Part shown: positions 6,810-15,261 of the stretch, one piece after another
Layout: every line of letters begins with the position of its first letter
How positions within the stretch are numbered: position 1 is the stretch's first letter
Source of the DNA: JAGNLV01 sp964612145
GTDB lineage: Bacteria > Zixibacteria > MSB-5A5 > GN15 > FEB-12
NCBI GenBank assembly: GCA_964612145.1
Contig: CAZTBP010000002.1
Span: 172,004 to 236,003 of the forward strand
Direction: 5' to 3'
DNA: 64,000 bases
Made by a program: the position numbers and the translations under genes
Notes under the pieces: model-generated
Told to the model about the DNA's origin: nothing
Databases searched by the model: none
The model's input: the letters and a program-made list of their open reading frames with translations, nothing else

Positions 6810-9784
6810 GCGTCCCGTCCCTGCCGCCCGGCTTTGAGTATGTCCGGCATCTGGGCAGGGGCGGTACGGCTGACGTTTACCTCACACGGTCCGAACAGCT
6901 TGACCGCGAAGTTGCCCTCAAACTCCCCCTGCCACTATCGGAACGGCCCGGCGATGATACGCCGTTCGGCCTGCTGGTCCAGCGCGAACAAACGCTGATC
7001 GGCAACCTTCGCTTCCCCGGTCTCGTCCGCATTCTCGATGCCTCGGCGAACTCTCCCGAATATGTCGCCCTGGAACTTTGCACCGGCCGCACCCTCGACC
7101 AGCTCGGCCGAATCGATAACCTCGCCCTGGCGATGAACCTCCTGTCTGCACTCGCCCTCAACCTGGAGTTCCTCTGCGCGGTGGGCCTCGTCCACGGGGA
7201 TTTCAAACCACAGAATGTGTTTCTCCCCGCCGATGAATCGCTCATTGGCGATGATCGGCTGTTCTGGCTCAAACTCTCAGATTTTTCACTGGGCAAGAAA
7301 GCAGATGAAACGGACGAAGACCGCATCGGTCTCGGCACAGTCGGATACATGGCCCCGGAAACGATCGTGTCTGGTAAGGCCGATCACCGCAGCGATCTGT
7401 TTGCACTCGGCGTGACAGCCTATCAGATGCTCACCGGAGTCCACCCGTTCATTGAGGGTGAGTCCGATCCGGTTGCAATCAACTCCCGTTGCCGCGAAGA
7501 AGATCCCCGGCCGGTTGTAGACTATCGTAACGACTGCCCGAACGAACTGCTGCATCTTATTGATAATCTGCTGGCCAAATCATCATGCGACAGGCCCTCT
7601 CGTGCCTGGGATATCTGTGTCGCCCTCGAGGAAATGGGGGCCGGGTATCCCTACCGCAATGCGCTCCGTCCTGCCCACCTTGTGGACCCCTCCGACTACA
7701 ATCAAGCCATTACATCGAGTATGGAACTCAACGACTCCCAGCGAAACCGCCTCGATGTCATCACCGGTGCCAGTCCGGACAAATTGCGGCTGGTCCTGTC
7801 GACCGCTTTTCAGCGCGATGAACTGACTTACGAGTCCGGAAAATTTCGTTTCACCGCCACCCCCTATTGGCCGACTCGCTGCCGCCACGAAGAACTACAC
7901 CGGTTCGGCCAAGCGCCTCTGCAAACCCGGAAAGACATCATTCGGTCCGCCATTCGCGGTGAGACTGGACAGCAGACCGCTGCTAACTCACGTGCGATAC
8001 TTCACCTCCTCCCCCACCTGCTCAGGCCGGCGACCGTGCGGCGGCTGTCGCTGAAACCTGCCCGCGACGCCGAATCATCCGAGAACTACCAACTGGCCGC
8101 CCGACTTTACCTTCAGGCCGGATTGTTCGAGGAAGCCGAACGCTGCGGCTACCAGGCCGCCCAACTTTTGCACAAAGAGCACGAATCAACCGAGGCCCTG
8201 CGCGTTATCCAGTCGGTCGTCGATTACGCCACATTACTAAATCGCGAGACCGATACAGTTGCGCTGCTGAAATCAGCCGGGGACATCCTCAAGAGCATCG
8301 GTCGAGTCGATGAAGCTCAGCAAACCTATGAGCGTATCGAGGTTCTCTATAAAGCCCGCCAGCCGGATTTGCTGCTCGCCCGCACCTTTAAAAGCCTCGG
8401 CGACCTGTTCAAAATGAAGCAGAAGTTCAACGACGGTGTCGAATCCCTCAACAAGGCGCTTGCAATTTACGAAACCCTTGACAACGAACTCGAACTCTCG
8501 CACACCTACAACAACATGGGTAACCTCTATTTCATCGCCGGTAAACGCTCCGACGCCCTGACCTGCTACCGTCGCGCCCTCAAAGTCCAGCGCCGCCTCA
8601 ACGCCACCGCCGAGATCGCCTCGACCCTGAGTAATATCGGCGGCGTACTCGCAGTCGGCGGTCGGTTCCGTCGCGCGGTCAATATTCTTGAAGTGTCGCT
8701 TAAGCTCAAACGTGAAATCGGTGACATGGGCGAGATCGCCCGCAGCCTGAACAACCTGGGCTATATTCACTACGTCCTCGGGGAAAAGCAACAGGCGATG
8801 GATGCCCTTACCGAATCTCTTGAATTAAACCGCAAAATCGACAGCAAGAAAGAAATCCTGTTCAACCTCGACAACCTGACCGGCGTTATGATCGCAGCCG
8901 GGCGCCTCAAAGAAGCACTCACCTACCTCCGGGAAGGCATGGCACTCTCGAAACAGATCGACGACAAGCCGCACCGCATGATGCTGAACCGCAGCACCCT
9001 CACCGTCCTCCGCCGCATGGGCCGCCCGGGCGAAGCGCAAGAACCGCTCCGCCTCGCGCAGGAGCTTCTTGGCAAGGTTGACGACGCCGAGGAACGGGTT
9101 CGTATAAAAGTTGAAGAAGCCGCCCTGCGTGCCGCGGTCGGGGACTATGAAAGAGCTCTGGAAATTGCCGCCGAATCCACGGCGTTGGCCGACGAGCTGA
9201 ATGTGAAACCGGAAAAACTCAACGCCCTGCTGATGGTAACTCGCATTAGCGACGACGACGCAGCCGCTTCCCAGGCAGCACAGCTGGCTGATGATCTCAA
9301 GATGGATCGTGAGAAATTCCTCGTCTCCGCCAATCGCCTTGGTGTGCTGATTGAAAACGACCGTATGCCCGAGGCCCACGAGACGGCCAAAGTTGTTGAG
9401 GAATGCCTCAGCCAATACACTGACGACCTCGAATACTCACGCATCGCCCTCACGCTCGCCGAGTATTTCATTGCAGCAGGCAAAATCGACAAATCCATAC
9501 CATACGTTCAAAAAGGGTTACGCCAGGCTGAGCAGTCAGGACTGGTGCCCGAGACAATAACCGGCTTGCTCCTTACCAGCCGCCTCCAGTCACAATCCGG
9601 ATCGTACGAGGAAGCCTTCAAAGCCAGCAAGCACGCCCTCCAGCTCTGCAAAACGATAGCCGAAAACATCTCAAACGAAGACGACCGGCGGCGCTTTCAG
9701 CAAACTCGAATAATCCAAACGCTGGTTACAGAAATCCGGGACCTGCAAGCCAAAATCGGGCAAAAAAAAGGAGCAGGCTGTTAA
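6806..9784 (+). CDS. Serine/threonine protein kinase with C-terminal TPR array
   Basis: 992 residues. The N-terminal kinase domain (about 10-275) has a glycine loop LGRGGTADVY, K39 in ALKL, a catalytic loop HGDFKPQN (H130, D132) and GTVGYMAPE. The Mg-binding DFG is DFS (159-161), a tolerated but uncommon change. From about residue 420 a long run of TPR helices follows (for example LELSHTYNNMGNLYFIAGKRS, shown here only as its first part LELSHTYNNMGNLYF). No transmembrane helix separates the halves. ATGA overlap with the histidine kinase implies translational coupling and a joint role of His and Ser/Thr phosphorylation. Substrate unknown. The 3' end overlaps the terminator of the convergent peptide gene. 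Confidence 0.9.
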   Translation: MSVPSLPPGFEYVRHLGRGGTADVYLTRSEQLDREVALKLPLPLSERPGDDTPFGLLVQREQTLIGNLRFPGLVRILDASANSPEYVALELCTGRTLDQLGRIDNLALAMNLLSALALNLEFLCAVGLVHGDFKPQNVFLPADESLIGDDRLFWLKLSDFSLGKKADETDEDRIGLGTVGYMAPETIVSGKADHRSDLFALGVTAYQMLTGVHPFIEGESDPVAINSRCREEDPRPVVDYRNDCPNELLHLIDNLLAKSSCDRPSRAWDICVALEEMGAGYPYRNALRPAHLVDPSDYNQAITSSMELNDSQRNRLDVITGASPDKLRLVLSTAFQRDELTYESGKFRFTATPYWPTRCRHEELHRFGQAPLQTRKDIIRSAIRGETGQQTAANSRAILHLLPHLLRPATVRRLSLKPARDAESSENYQLAARLYLQAGLFEEAERCGYQAAQLLHKEHESTEALRVIQSVVDYATLLNRETDTVALLKSAGDILKSIGRVDEAQQTYERIEVLYKARQPDLLLARTFKSLGDLFKMKQKFNDGVESLNKALAIYETLDNELELSHTYNNMGNLYFIAGKRSDALTCYRRALKVQRRLNATAEIASTLSNIGGVLAVGGRFRRAVNILEVSLKLKREIGDMGEIARSLNNLGYIHYVLGEKQQAMDALTESLELNRKIDSKKEILFNLDNLTGVMIAAGRLKEALTYLREGMALSKQIDDKPHRMMLNRSTLTVLRRMGRPGEAQEPLRLAQELLGKVDDAEERVRIKVEEAALRAAVGDYERALEIAAESTALADELNVKPEKLNALLMVTRISDDDAAASQAAQLADDLKMDREKFLVSANRLGVLIENDRMPEAHETAKVVEECLSQYTDDLEYSRIALTLAEYFIAAGKIDKSIPYVQKGLRQAEQSGLVPETITGLLLTSRLQSQSGSYEEAFKASKHALQLCKTIAENISNEDDRRRFQQTRIIQTLVTEIRDLQAKIGQKKGAGC

Positions 9785-9792
9785 CCTGCTCC
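9762..9792 (-). terminator. Rho-independent terminator of the small peptide gene
   Basis: On the minus strand GGAGCAGG pairs with CCTGCTCC (9785-9792 with 9770-9777) around a 7-nt loop, followed by eight T (complement of 9762-9769). There is no T run on the plus strand, so the terminator serves the leftward transcript. It lies inside the last codons and stop of the convergent kinase gene. Confidence 0.85.
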
Positions 9793-9811
9793 TAATCGGT
9801 CGGGTTGGTTA

Positions 9812-9913
9812 TTAACCCCAGCCGCCGCCAAAGTCCCATTGGCCGCCGAGGCTGATACCACCCGGTGCGATGCGAGATTCGAGAACCTCGACCGACAGTT
9901 CGTACTTCTTCAC
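9812..9913 (-). CDS. 33-residue Gly/Trp-rich peptide, candidate substrate of the adjacent PqqD-M50-HlyD protein
   Basis: GTG start at 9913, stop at 9812. A near-perfect Shine-Dalgarno AAGGAGGTGA (9918-9927) sits at ideal distance. The N-terminal half is charged (KKYELSVEVLESRIAPGG) and looks like a leader; the C-terminal half is glycine- and tryptophan-rich (SLGGQWDFGGGWG) and looks like a core. The gene has its own sigma-70 promoter (10014-10042) and terminator (9762-9792), giving a single-gene transcript of about 245 nt. Directly upstream on the same strand lies a protein joining a PqqD-like peptide-binding domain, an M50 protease and a HlyD-type export arm, which suggests a processed and exported peptide. 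I do not recognise the family. That it is a gene is well supported; its function is inference. Confidence 0.75.
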   Translation of the reverse strand: MKKYELSVEVLESRIAPGGISLGGQWDFGGGWG

Positions 9914-10013
9914 AAATTCACCTCCTTACAGGAAGCTGTGGAGATTACCCAACGATAAAGAAGGGTCCTCTCCCGTTACGAGTTGCAAATGCGCAACCCT
10001 GCCCTTAACTAAA

Positions 10014-10042
10014 AGTATACGTCCGCATACGAACATGGTCAA
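10014..10042 (-). promoter_or_regulatory. Sigma-70 promoter of the small peptide gene
   Basis: Minus strand TTGACC (10037-10042), exactly 17 nt, then TATACT (10014-10019). Predicted start near 10007 gives a leader of about 93 nt with a small GTTGC/GCAAC hairpin. It is one of the best promoter matches in the window and lies between the PqqD-M50-HlyD gene and the peptide gene. Confidence 0.8.
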
Positions 10043-10137
10043 GAGAAATATGGCCCATATGTCTCTTTTTACCAACTACTCCCTGAGTGCGATTCCCCTT
10101 GCGTGTGAACGACTTAGAACGAAGAACTAAACTTCTG

Positions 10138-12447
10138 CTACCACCAGGACCAGAATTCAACACGTATAAAAGAAGCTACTTTGCGAGCCAAAAGCACCGC
10201 CAGCGGATTGCGACCGATCTCTATCTTCGCATACCCGGTCATGCCGTTGGTGAGCCGGTAGTGCGTATTGTCAAATGTCGCCGATACTAAGAACTGCGCC
10301 TGCCCCTCCACTTCGATTGCCCCTGCCGGGACATGAGACACGGTACCCACGAAAAGTTCTTCGGGGAACGACCGCACCTTCAGCAAAACGGACTGGCCCT
10401 TCCGCACCAGATCGATATCAAAATCCGAAACCGAAATGAGTGTCTCCACCCGCCGGTTATCCAGAATTGTCAAAATCCGTCCATCGGCCGGACTGATCTG
10501 AATCGTTCCCCCAATCGGCGCTACAATCGACTGTGCATCCTGCTGTGTCTTGAGGAACTCGACCCGTGAGCGCTGGCGGTCAATCTCGGCCCGGATAACC
10601 GCTTCCTGCTCCGGCTTAGGCGGCGCCTTCAGCAAATCAAGTCTCGCTTCCTTGTTCCGAAGCGTCGCTCGCGCAACCTCGACCGCCGACTCAGCCGCTT
10701 CGTATTCTTCCATCGTCGCCAGGTCCTTCTCACGCAGACCCTTCACACGGTTGAATTCACGTTCGAGCCGCTGCAAGGTGACTTTGGCCGCCGAGACCTC
10801 CGACTGCACCTCAGCCACCGCTTCGGATTTGGGCGGGGACCGCAGAAGCTCCAACTCCCGCTCATACTTGTCCAGGAGCGCCATCGCCCCCATGAGCTCC
10901 GTTGTAACCTGGTTGGACAGCAATAGCGCCACGGTGTCATCAGCCATAACCTGCTGACCATCCGACACCAACGGAATCAGGTCCAGCGAAGCCATCTCAG
11001 TCGACACCATCTGCACATAGCCCGTCTTGGTCTCGGGATCTCCCCCGCGCCGCTGAAGCGTCCGCTCCAGTAGTCCGAATTCGTTAAGCCGCAACGCGAA
11101 CTCATTAATCGGACTGACCGTAACTTCGCCCGATACCCGATGCGGAAACGGCACTGCAAACAGGCCGATGCCAATACTTACCAGGGCAATAATGTAGGCT
11201 GTCAGTCGCACAGGATTCATAAGAGTGACTTTCATGTATTTCACATGCTGAACTGCGCCACGTGCCATCGCAGCAATTCCAGGCTTGAGAATCGCCAGAA
11301 GCACCAAAGTCAACACAAGTAATCCCCAACCACCAAACTGCGCAAGTAAGAACTGGGCAACTAGATAGAGGATGTAGACAATCAACAACGCCGAGAACGC
11401 AGTCGCGAGCACGGCATAAACCAGATAGATACGTCGCTCACGCCGCTTGGCATCAATCCCCTGAATCGGCCAGCCCAGAATAGCCCGCTTGAAGTAGTTG
11501 CCCAGATATGCAAAGGCACGGCTCCTGAGATTGGGTATATTCACCCAGTCCGACAATAAATAGTAGCCATCGAGCTTGATCAGCGGATTGAAGTTAAACA
11601 GCACACTTATTCCGCTCACCAACACCACGATCAGGGCCACCTGGTGCGGAAACGTACCCGGCACCGTAACCCGCCACACGATCACGGCCAGCGCAAATAC
11701 AAGAAACTGCATAAACGGCCCGGCCCACGTGACTGCCAGACGCTGTGACTTTTTCGGAAAGAGCCAGGCATCCGACACATCAGCATAAAAACAGGGCTGA
11801 AAAAACAGCAGCAAAAAACCCATCTCACGCACCTGCCCGCCGTAGTACCGACAGGTAACCGCATGGGCAAACTCATGCACGAGAATGGTCGCAAAAACAG
11901 TTGTAATTATCAGCACAATCGAACCAAGCTGAAAAATCTGGTCCCGCCCAATTGTGAAATGCGCCGCATTGGCAGCGAATAATCCCAGCCCCAGCATGAT
12001 CACAACCAAACCCACCGCCAACCAGAAACCATTGTGAAAAGGCCGATAAACACGAATCAGCTTGTTTAGGAGCGCCGCCGGATTGATACCCTTGAGCTTT
12101 ATAAACAGCAGTTTGGAAGCCAGGCTTTTCCCCCGCGCCGCCTGAAGGCTCGCCCGCGAGGTCGCATGCTCGGCCCGCCCGTCATCCAGAAAGTACAGCC
12201 GTTCCAGCTTAACGATAAACTGCCGCACCGAATCCGCCCCAATCTCCATCTGAAAAGTCTCGTGAAATCGACGGGCGATTTCTTCGGGCGAGGTTTCACC
12301 ATCCAGCTGCTGAGTAATCCAGTACTCCGGCTCACGCAGACGGAAGTAACTTTCAGTAACCGGATCCTTAATGTTGTAAATAGTCTGGCCTTCAATTTCA
12401 GCCGGGACAATGACAAGATCCTGACGTATTTGGGGATAGTCCGCCAT
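10138..12447 (-). CDS. PqqD-like / M50 metalloprotease / HlyD-like fusion (putative peptide protease-exporter)
   Basis: 769 residues. Residues 1-95 resemble PqqD, the fold that binds precursor peptides in modified-peptide pathways. Residues about 110-420 are polytopic with the M50 site-2-protease zinc motif HEFAH (191-195) and the third-ligand motif NPLIKLDGYY (D293). After a last membrane helix, residues about 430-769 form a HlyD/membrane-fusion arm: a long coiled coil (about 520-650) then a barrel-like region (SIVAPIGGTIQISP). The protein ends in aromatic FWSWW. This matches proteins annotated as putative peptide zinc metalloproteases. It could bind, cleave and help export the peptide encoded just downstream. 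No ABC transporter is adjacent. No Shine-Dalgarno; the mRNA appears leaderless. Confidence 0.85.
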   Translation of the reverse strand: MADYPQIRQDLVIVPAEIEGQTIYNIKDPVTESYFRLREPEYWITQQLDGETSPEEIARRFHETFQMEIGADSVRQFIVKLERLYFLDDGRAEHATSRASLQAARGKSLASKLLFIKLKGINPAALLNKLIRVYRPFHNGFWLAVGLVVIMLGLGLFAANAAHFTIGRDQIFQLGSIVLIITTVFATILVHEFAHAVTCRYYGGQVREMGFLLLFFQPCFYADVSDAWLFPKKSQRLAVTWAGPFMQFLVFALAVIVWRVTVPGTFPHQVALIVVLVSGISVLFNFNPLIKLDGYYLLSDWVNIPNLRSRAFAYLGNYFKRAILGWPIQGIDAKRRERRIYLVYAVLATAFSALLIVYILYLVAQFLLAQFGGWGLLVLTLVLLAILKPGIAAMARGAVQHVKYMKVTLMNPVRLTAYIIALVSIGIGLFAVPFPHRVSGEVTVSPINEFALRLNEFGLLERTLQRRGGDPETKTGYVQMVSTEMASLDLIPLVSDGQQVMADDTVALLLSNQVTTELMGAMALLDKYERELELLRSPPKSEAVAEVQSEVSAAKVTLQRLEREFNRVKGLREKDLATMEEYEAAESAVEVARATLRNKEARLDLLKAPPKPEQEAVIRAEIDRQRSRVEFLKTQQDAQSIVAPIGGTIQISPADGRILTILDNRRVETLISVSDFDIDLVRKGQSVLLKVRSFPEELFVGTVSHVPAGAIEVEGQAQFLVSATFDNTHYRLTNGMTGYAKIEIGRNPLAVLLARKVASFIRVEFWSWW

Positions 12448-12453
12448 GAAACG

Positions 12454-12482
12454 AATGTAGCGGCAACAGCCGAAAACGGCAA
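12454..12482 (-). promoter_or_regulatory. Sigma-70 promoter of the PqqD-M50-HlyD gene (leaderless)
   Basis: Minus strand TTGCCG (12477-12482), 17 nt, TACATT (12454-12459). Only 6 nt separate the -10 from ATG 12447, so transcription should start at the start codon itself. No ribosome site precedes the ATG, which fits a leaderless mRNA. Confidence 0.5.
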
Positions 12483-12513
12483 GTTTGTGTTTTTTCCTGA
12501 CTGACGTTTGGGA

Positions 12514-12519
12514 TATACT
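12514..12519 (+). promoter_or_regulatory. -10 element of the methyltransferase gene (probably leaderless)
   Basis: TATACT lies 5 nt before ATG 12525, which puts the start of transcription at or beside the start codon. The -35 position holds only TTTTTC (12491-12496), a weak match. No Shine-Dalgarno is visible. It shares a 77-bp intergenic region with the divergent leftward promoter. Confidence 0.4.
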
Positions 12520-12524
12520 GTGGT

Positions 12525-13274
12525 ATGAAACAGAACATCTACGACAACCCGGAATTCTTTAAAAACTACCGCAACCTGCGGGAAACCGGCTCCGGCCTCA
12601 ACGAGGATATCGAAGAACCGGTCGTGCGATCTCTACTGCCCGATATCGCCGGCCTGCGAGTGCTTGACATCGGCTGCGGGACCGGACGACTCTGCCGCCA
12701 CCTGGCCGATCTCGGAGCCGCGTCGGTTCTCGGAATCGATATCTCGAAGAAGATGCTGGCCGAAGCCCGCAAATTCAGCAGGGAATACAGTGGCACCATA
12801 GAATACCGGCGCTCCGCCCTGGAAGACGTACAGCTCAAAAGTACGCAGTTCGATCTTATCGTAAGTTCCCTCGCTCTGCACTACATTGAGGACTTTGACG
12901 GCGTCATGCGAAAAGTCGCCGGATGGCTTGACCACAACGGCAGTCTTGTCTTCTCGACCGAGCACCCCGTCATGACCGCCCATAAAGAGCAGGCAGCCTG
13001 GCACACTAGGGGCAACACCAAACTCCACTGGCCGCTTGACCACTACCAGGACGAAGGCATCAGGTCGCTGCACTGGTTTGTCGACGGTGTCATCAAGTAC
13101 CACCGCACCATGGCAACCATCGTCAATGGTATCATCGACGCCGGACTCACACTCGAACGCATGATCGAGCCGGAAGCTGCCAAGGAAGCCGTCAAACGGC
13201 GGCCACATCTGACCCATGAGTCTCGACGCCCCTGTTTTGTTGTCATTCGGGCAAGGAAGGAACGAACTGGTTAA
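12525..13274 (+). CDS. Class I SAM-dependent methyltransferase
   Basis: 249 residues. Motif I is VLDIGCGTGRLCRHLADLG (about residues 44-62), followed by the acidic end of strand 2 in GIDIS and by VSSLALHYIEDF as motif IV region. This is the Methyltransf_11/25 layout found in small-molecule methyltransferases such as UbiE- and BioC-like enzymes. The substrate cannot be read from sequence. The gene is divergent from the PqqD-M50-HlyD gene and overlaps the convergent ClC gene by 4 nt. A role in peptide modification is possible but has no direct support. Confidence 0.85.
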   Translation: MKQNIYDNPEFFKNYRNLRETGSGLNEDIEEPVVRSLLPDIAGLRVLDIGCGTGRLCRHLADLGAASVLGIDISKKMLAEARKFSREYSGTIEYRRSALEDVQLKSTQFDLIVSSLALHYIEDFDGVMRKVAGWLDHNGSLVFSTEHPVMTAHKEQAAWHTRGNTKLHWPLDHYQDEGIRSLHWFVDGVIKYHRTMATIVNGIIDAGLTLERMIEPEAAKEAVKRRPHLTHESRRPCFVVIRARKERTG

Positions 13275-15022
13275 CGGCGGAGCGTTTCAATCAAACGCCC
13301 GTTATAGTAGTCGATAAGCTCTTCACGCCGCAGTACCCCGATAACCTTGTCATCGCGGTTCTTGTCCACGACCGGAATCAGTTTCAAATCCCTCACCCCA
13401 AACAGCTCAAACGCCTCCTCAAGCGTCGCATCACGAGACACCGTCACCACGTCCTCGTGCACGATGTCCTTGGCAATGACGAGATAATCCAGCGAATGCT
13501 GCGTCAAAACTGATCGAATATCCTGAAACGATATTACACCGCGGAAATGACCGCCTTTGTCCATCACGAGATAATACGTTTCATGAGTGTCCTCGATTTT
13601 CTCGAAGATGGAATGAAGATTCTCTGAGATGTCAATCGATTCAAATTCAGGCGACATCACCTCCGACACCTTGTGCGCTCGAAGAACATTGATATCTTTG
13701 CCTCCCCGGATGTCAATGCCGCGCCGGATGAGCTTGACCGTATAGATCGAATGCGGGAAGAGCTTGCGAGCCACCAGCGCCGAGAAAACAACTGTGACCA
13801 TCAACGGCAAAATAATCCGGTAGTCGGAGGTCATCTCAAAAATAATCAGCAGAGCGGTGATTGGCGCATGCGTGGTCGCGGCAACCATCCCGGCCATACC
13901 AACCAGCGCATACGCTCCCGGATTCGCCGTAACGCCGGGGAACAGGTAATTGACAAGCACACCAAACGATCCCCCCAAAACAGCACCCATAAACAACGAT
14001 GGCGCAAATATCCCCCCGGAGTTGCCCGACCCCAGCGTCATACTGGTTGCCAGCAGCTTCATGAAGATTAGGACCAGCATCAGGACAATACCAAGCTGAC
14101 CGTACAGCGTCAATTTGATCGTCTCGTATCCATCCGCCAACACCTGCGGATAGAACAGCGCAATGACTCCGAGCAAGAGCCCTCCAAGCGCCGGCTTGAG
14201 CATGTTGGGCATCTTGAGATTGTCGAAAAAGTCTTCAAACCAGGAAAGCACCCGGGTGAACATCACTCCTCCCCCGCCCAGCACAAGACCCATCGCGACA
14301 TAAAGAGGAATCTCCCACGCCGAGACGAGGGAATAGGCGGGCACATCAAACGCCGGGTTGCCTCCCATCACCGAACGGGTGAGCACCGACGCCACCACCG
14401 CGGACAAAATCACCGGTGAGAATGTCGTAATAGCAAAATCGCCAAGAATAACCTCCAACGTAAAAATAACACCGGCAATCGGAGCGTTAAACACCGAGGC
14501 GATACCTGCCGCCGCCCCGCAGCCGACAAGGATACGCACCCGATCCGACGACATCCGGAAAAGCTGGCCAACCGATGATCCGATCGCGGAACCAATCTGT
14601 ACAATAGGCCCCTCTCGTCCGGCTGATCCACCTGAGCCGATACAAATCGCCGAGGCTATCGTCTTCGCTGCCGCCACCCGTGGTCGAATGATACCCCCTA
14701 AACGAGCCACGGCGTTCATGACCTCCGGGACACCATGTCCCTTCGCCTCGGAAGCAAACTTATAAACGATTGGCCCGACAATCAAACCGCCCAGCATCGG
14801 AATAACCGGCAGCCACCACTTGAATGACCACGTCCCGAGACCCGTGGACAGAATCTGGTCGGTGAGGCCAAAAAAGAAGTTGTTGGCGCCCTCAATTAAC
14901 GCAGCAAAGGCCAGCGCTCCCAGCGCCGTCGCCAGCCCCACCACCACCGACAGGGCTATCAGTACCTGGGTACCGCTGGAGTTGAAATACTTGAGTATCT
15001 TGTCCGCCGCCTGCCATTTCAT
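13271..15022 (-). CDS. ClC-family chloride channel/transporter with CBS domains
   Basis: 583 residues. The selectivity-filter segments are present: GHGVP (95-99), GREGP (135-139) with the gating glutamate E137, and GGIFAP in the second half. About ten hydrophobic helices cover residues 18-435. The C-terminal cytoplasmic part (about 455-575) holds two CBS domains, which bind adenine nucleotides in relatives and regulate the pore. Whether it is a channel or a proton-coupled antiporter cannot be settled by eye. It is convergent with the methyltransferase gene and appears to be a single-gene unit. Confidence 0.93.
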   Translation of the reverse strand: MKWQAADKILKYFNSSGTQVLIALSVVVGLATALGALAFAALIEGANNFFFGLTDQILSTGLGTWSFKWWLPVIPMLGGLIVGPIVYKFASEAKGHGVPEVMNAVARLGGIIRPRVAAAKTIASAICIGSGGSAGREGPIVQIGSAIGSSVGQLFRMSSDRVRILVGCGAAAGIASVFNAPIAGVIFTLEVILGDFAITTFSPVILSAVVASVLTRSVMGGNPAFDVPAYSLVSAWEIPLYVAMGLVLGGGGVMFTRVLSWFEDFFDNLKMPNMLKPALGGLLLGVIALFYPQVLADGYETIKLTLYGQLGIVLMLVLIFMKLLATSMTLGSGNSGGIFAPSLFMGAVLGGSFGVLVNYLFPGVTANPGAYALVGMAGMVAATTHAPITALLIIFEMTSDYRIILPLMVTVVFSALVARKLFPHSIYTVKLIRRGIDIRGGKDINVLRAHKVSEVMSPEFESIDISENLHSIFEKIEDTHETYYLVMDKGGHFRGVISFQDIRSVLTQHSLDYLVIAKDIVHEDVVTVSRDATLEEAFELFGVRDLKLIPVVDKNRDDKVIGVLRREELIDYYNGRLIETLRR

Positions 15023-15181
15023 AGTACAGCGAATCTATCTTTTTTTCACTCTCGAGCAAGGTTTATCTGGTCGTATGGCCCGGTCGGTGAACCGTTCGGG
15101 ATCACCAATCACGACCGCCTGACATGCGTATAATATACAATAAAATAAAGGCCTTACGACGATCCGCGCGCTGGAATTGGC

Positions 15182-15209
15182 TTGACATCAGGACCGATTT
15201 GAATACCTT
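15182..15209 (+). promoter_or_regulatory. Possible sigma-70 promoter of the FAD oxidoreductase gene
   Basis: A perfect TTGACA (15182-15187) is followed after 16 nt by a weak TACCTT. The start would fall near 15216, inside the CRP-type palindrome at 15214-15227. The rest of the 239-bp gap (15023-15261) holds no gene that I can see. Confidence 0.3.
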
Positions 15210-15213
15210 TTTA

Positions 15214-15227
15214 GTGAAAAAGTTCAC
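15214..15227 (+). promoter_or_regulatory. CRP/FNR-type palindrome upstream of the FAD oxidoreductase
   Basis: GTGAAAAAGTTCAC fits the CRP-family core GTGA-N6-TCAC. If the promoter at 15182-15209 is right, the site covers the transcription start and would repress. The same core, in a longer form, occurs upstream of the indolepyruvate oxidoreductase operon (63376-63391). Confidence 0.4.
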
Positions 15228-15261
15228 GTAATGTGACAATGAGTGTTTATGAGGAATATTT

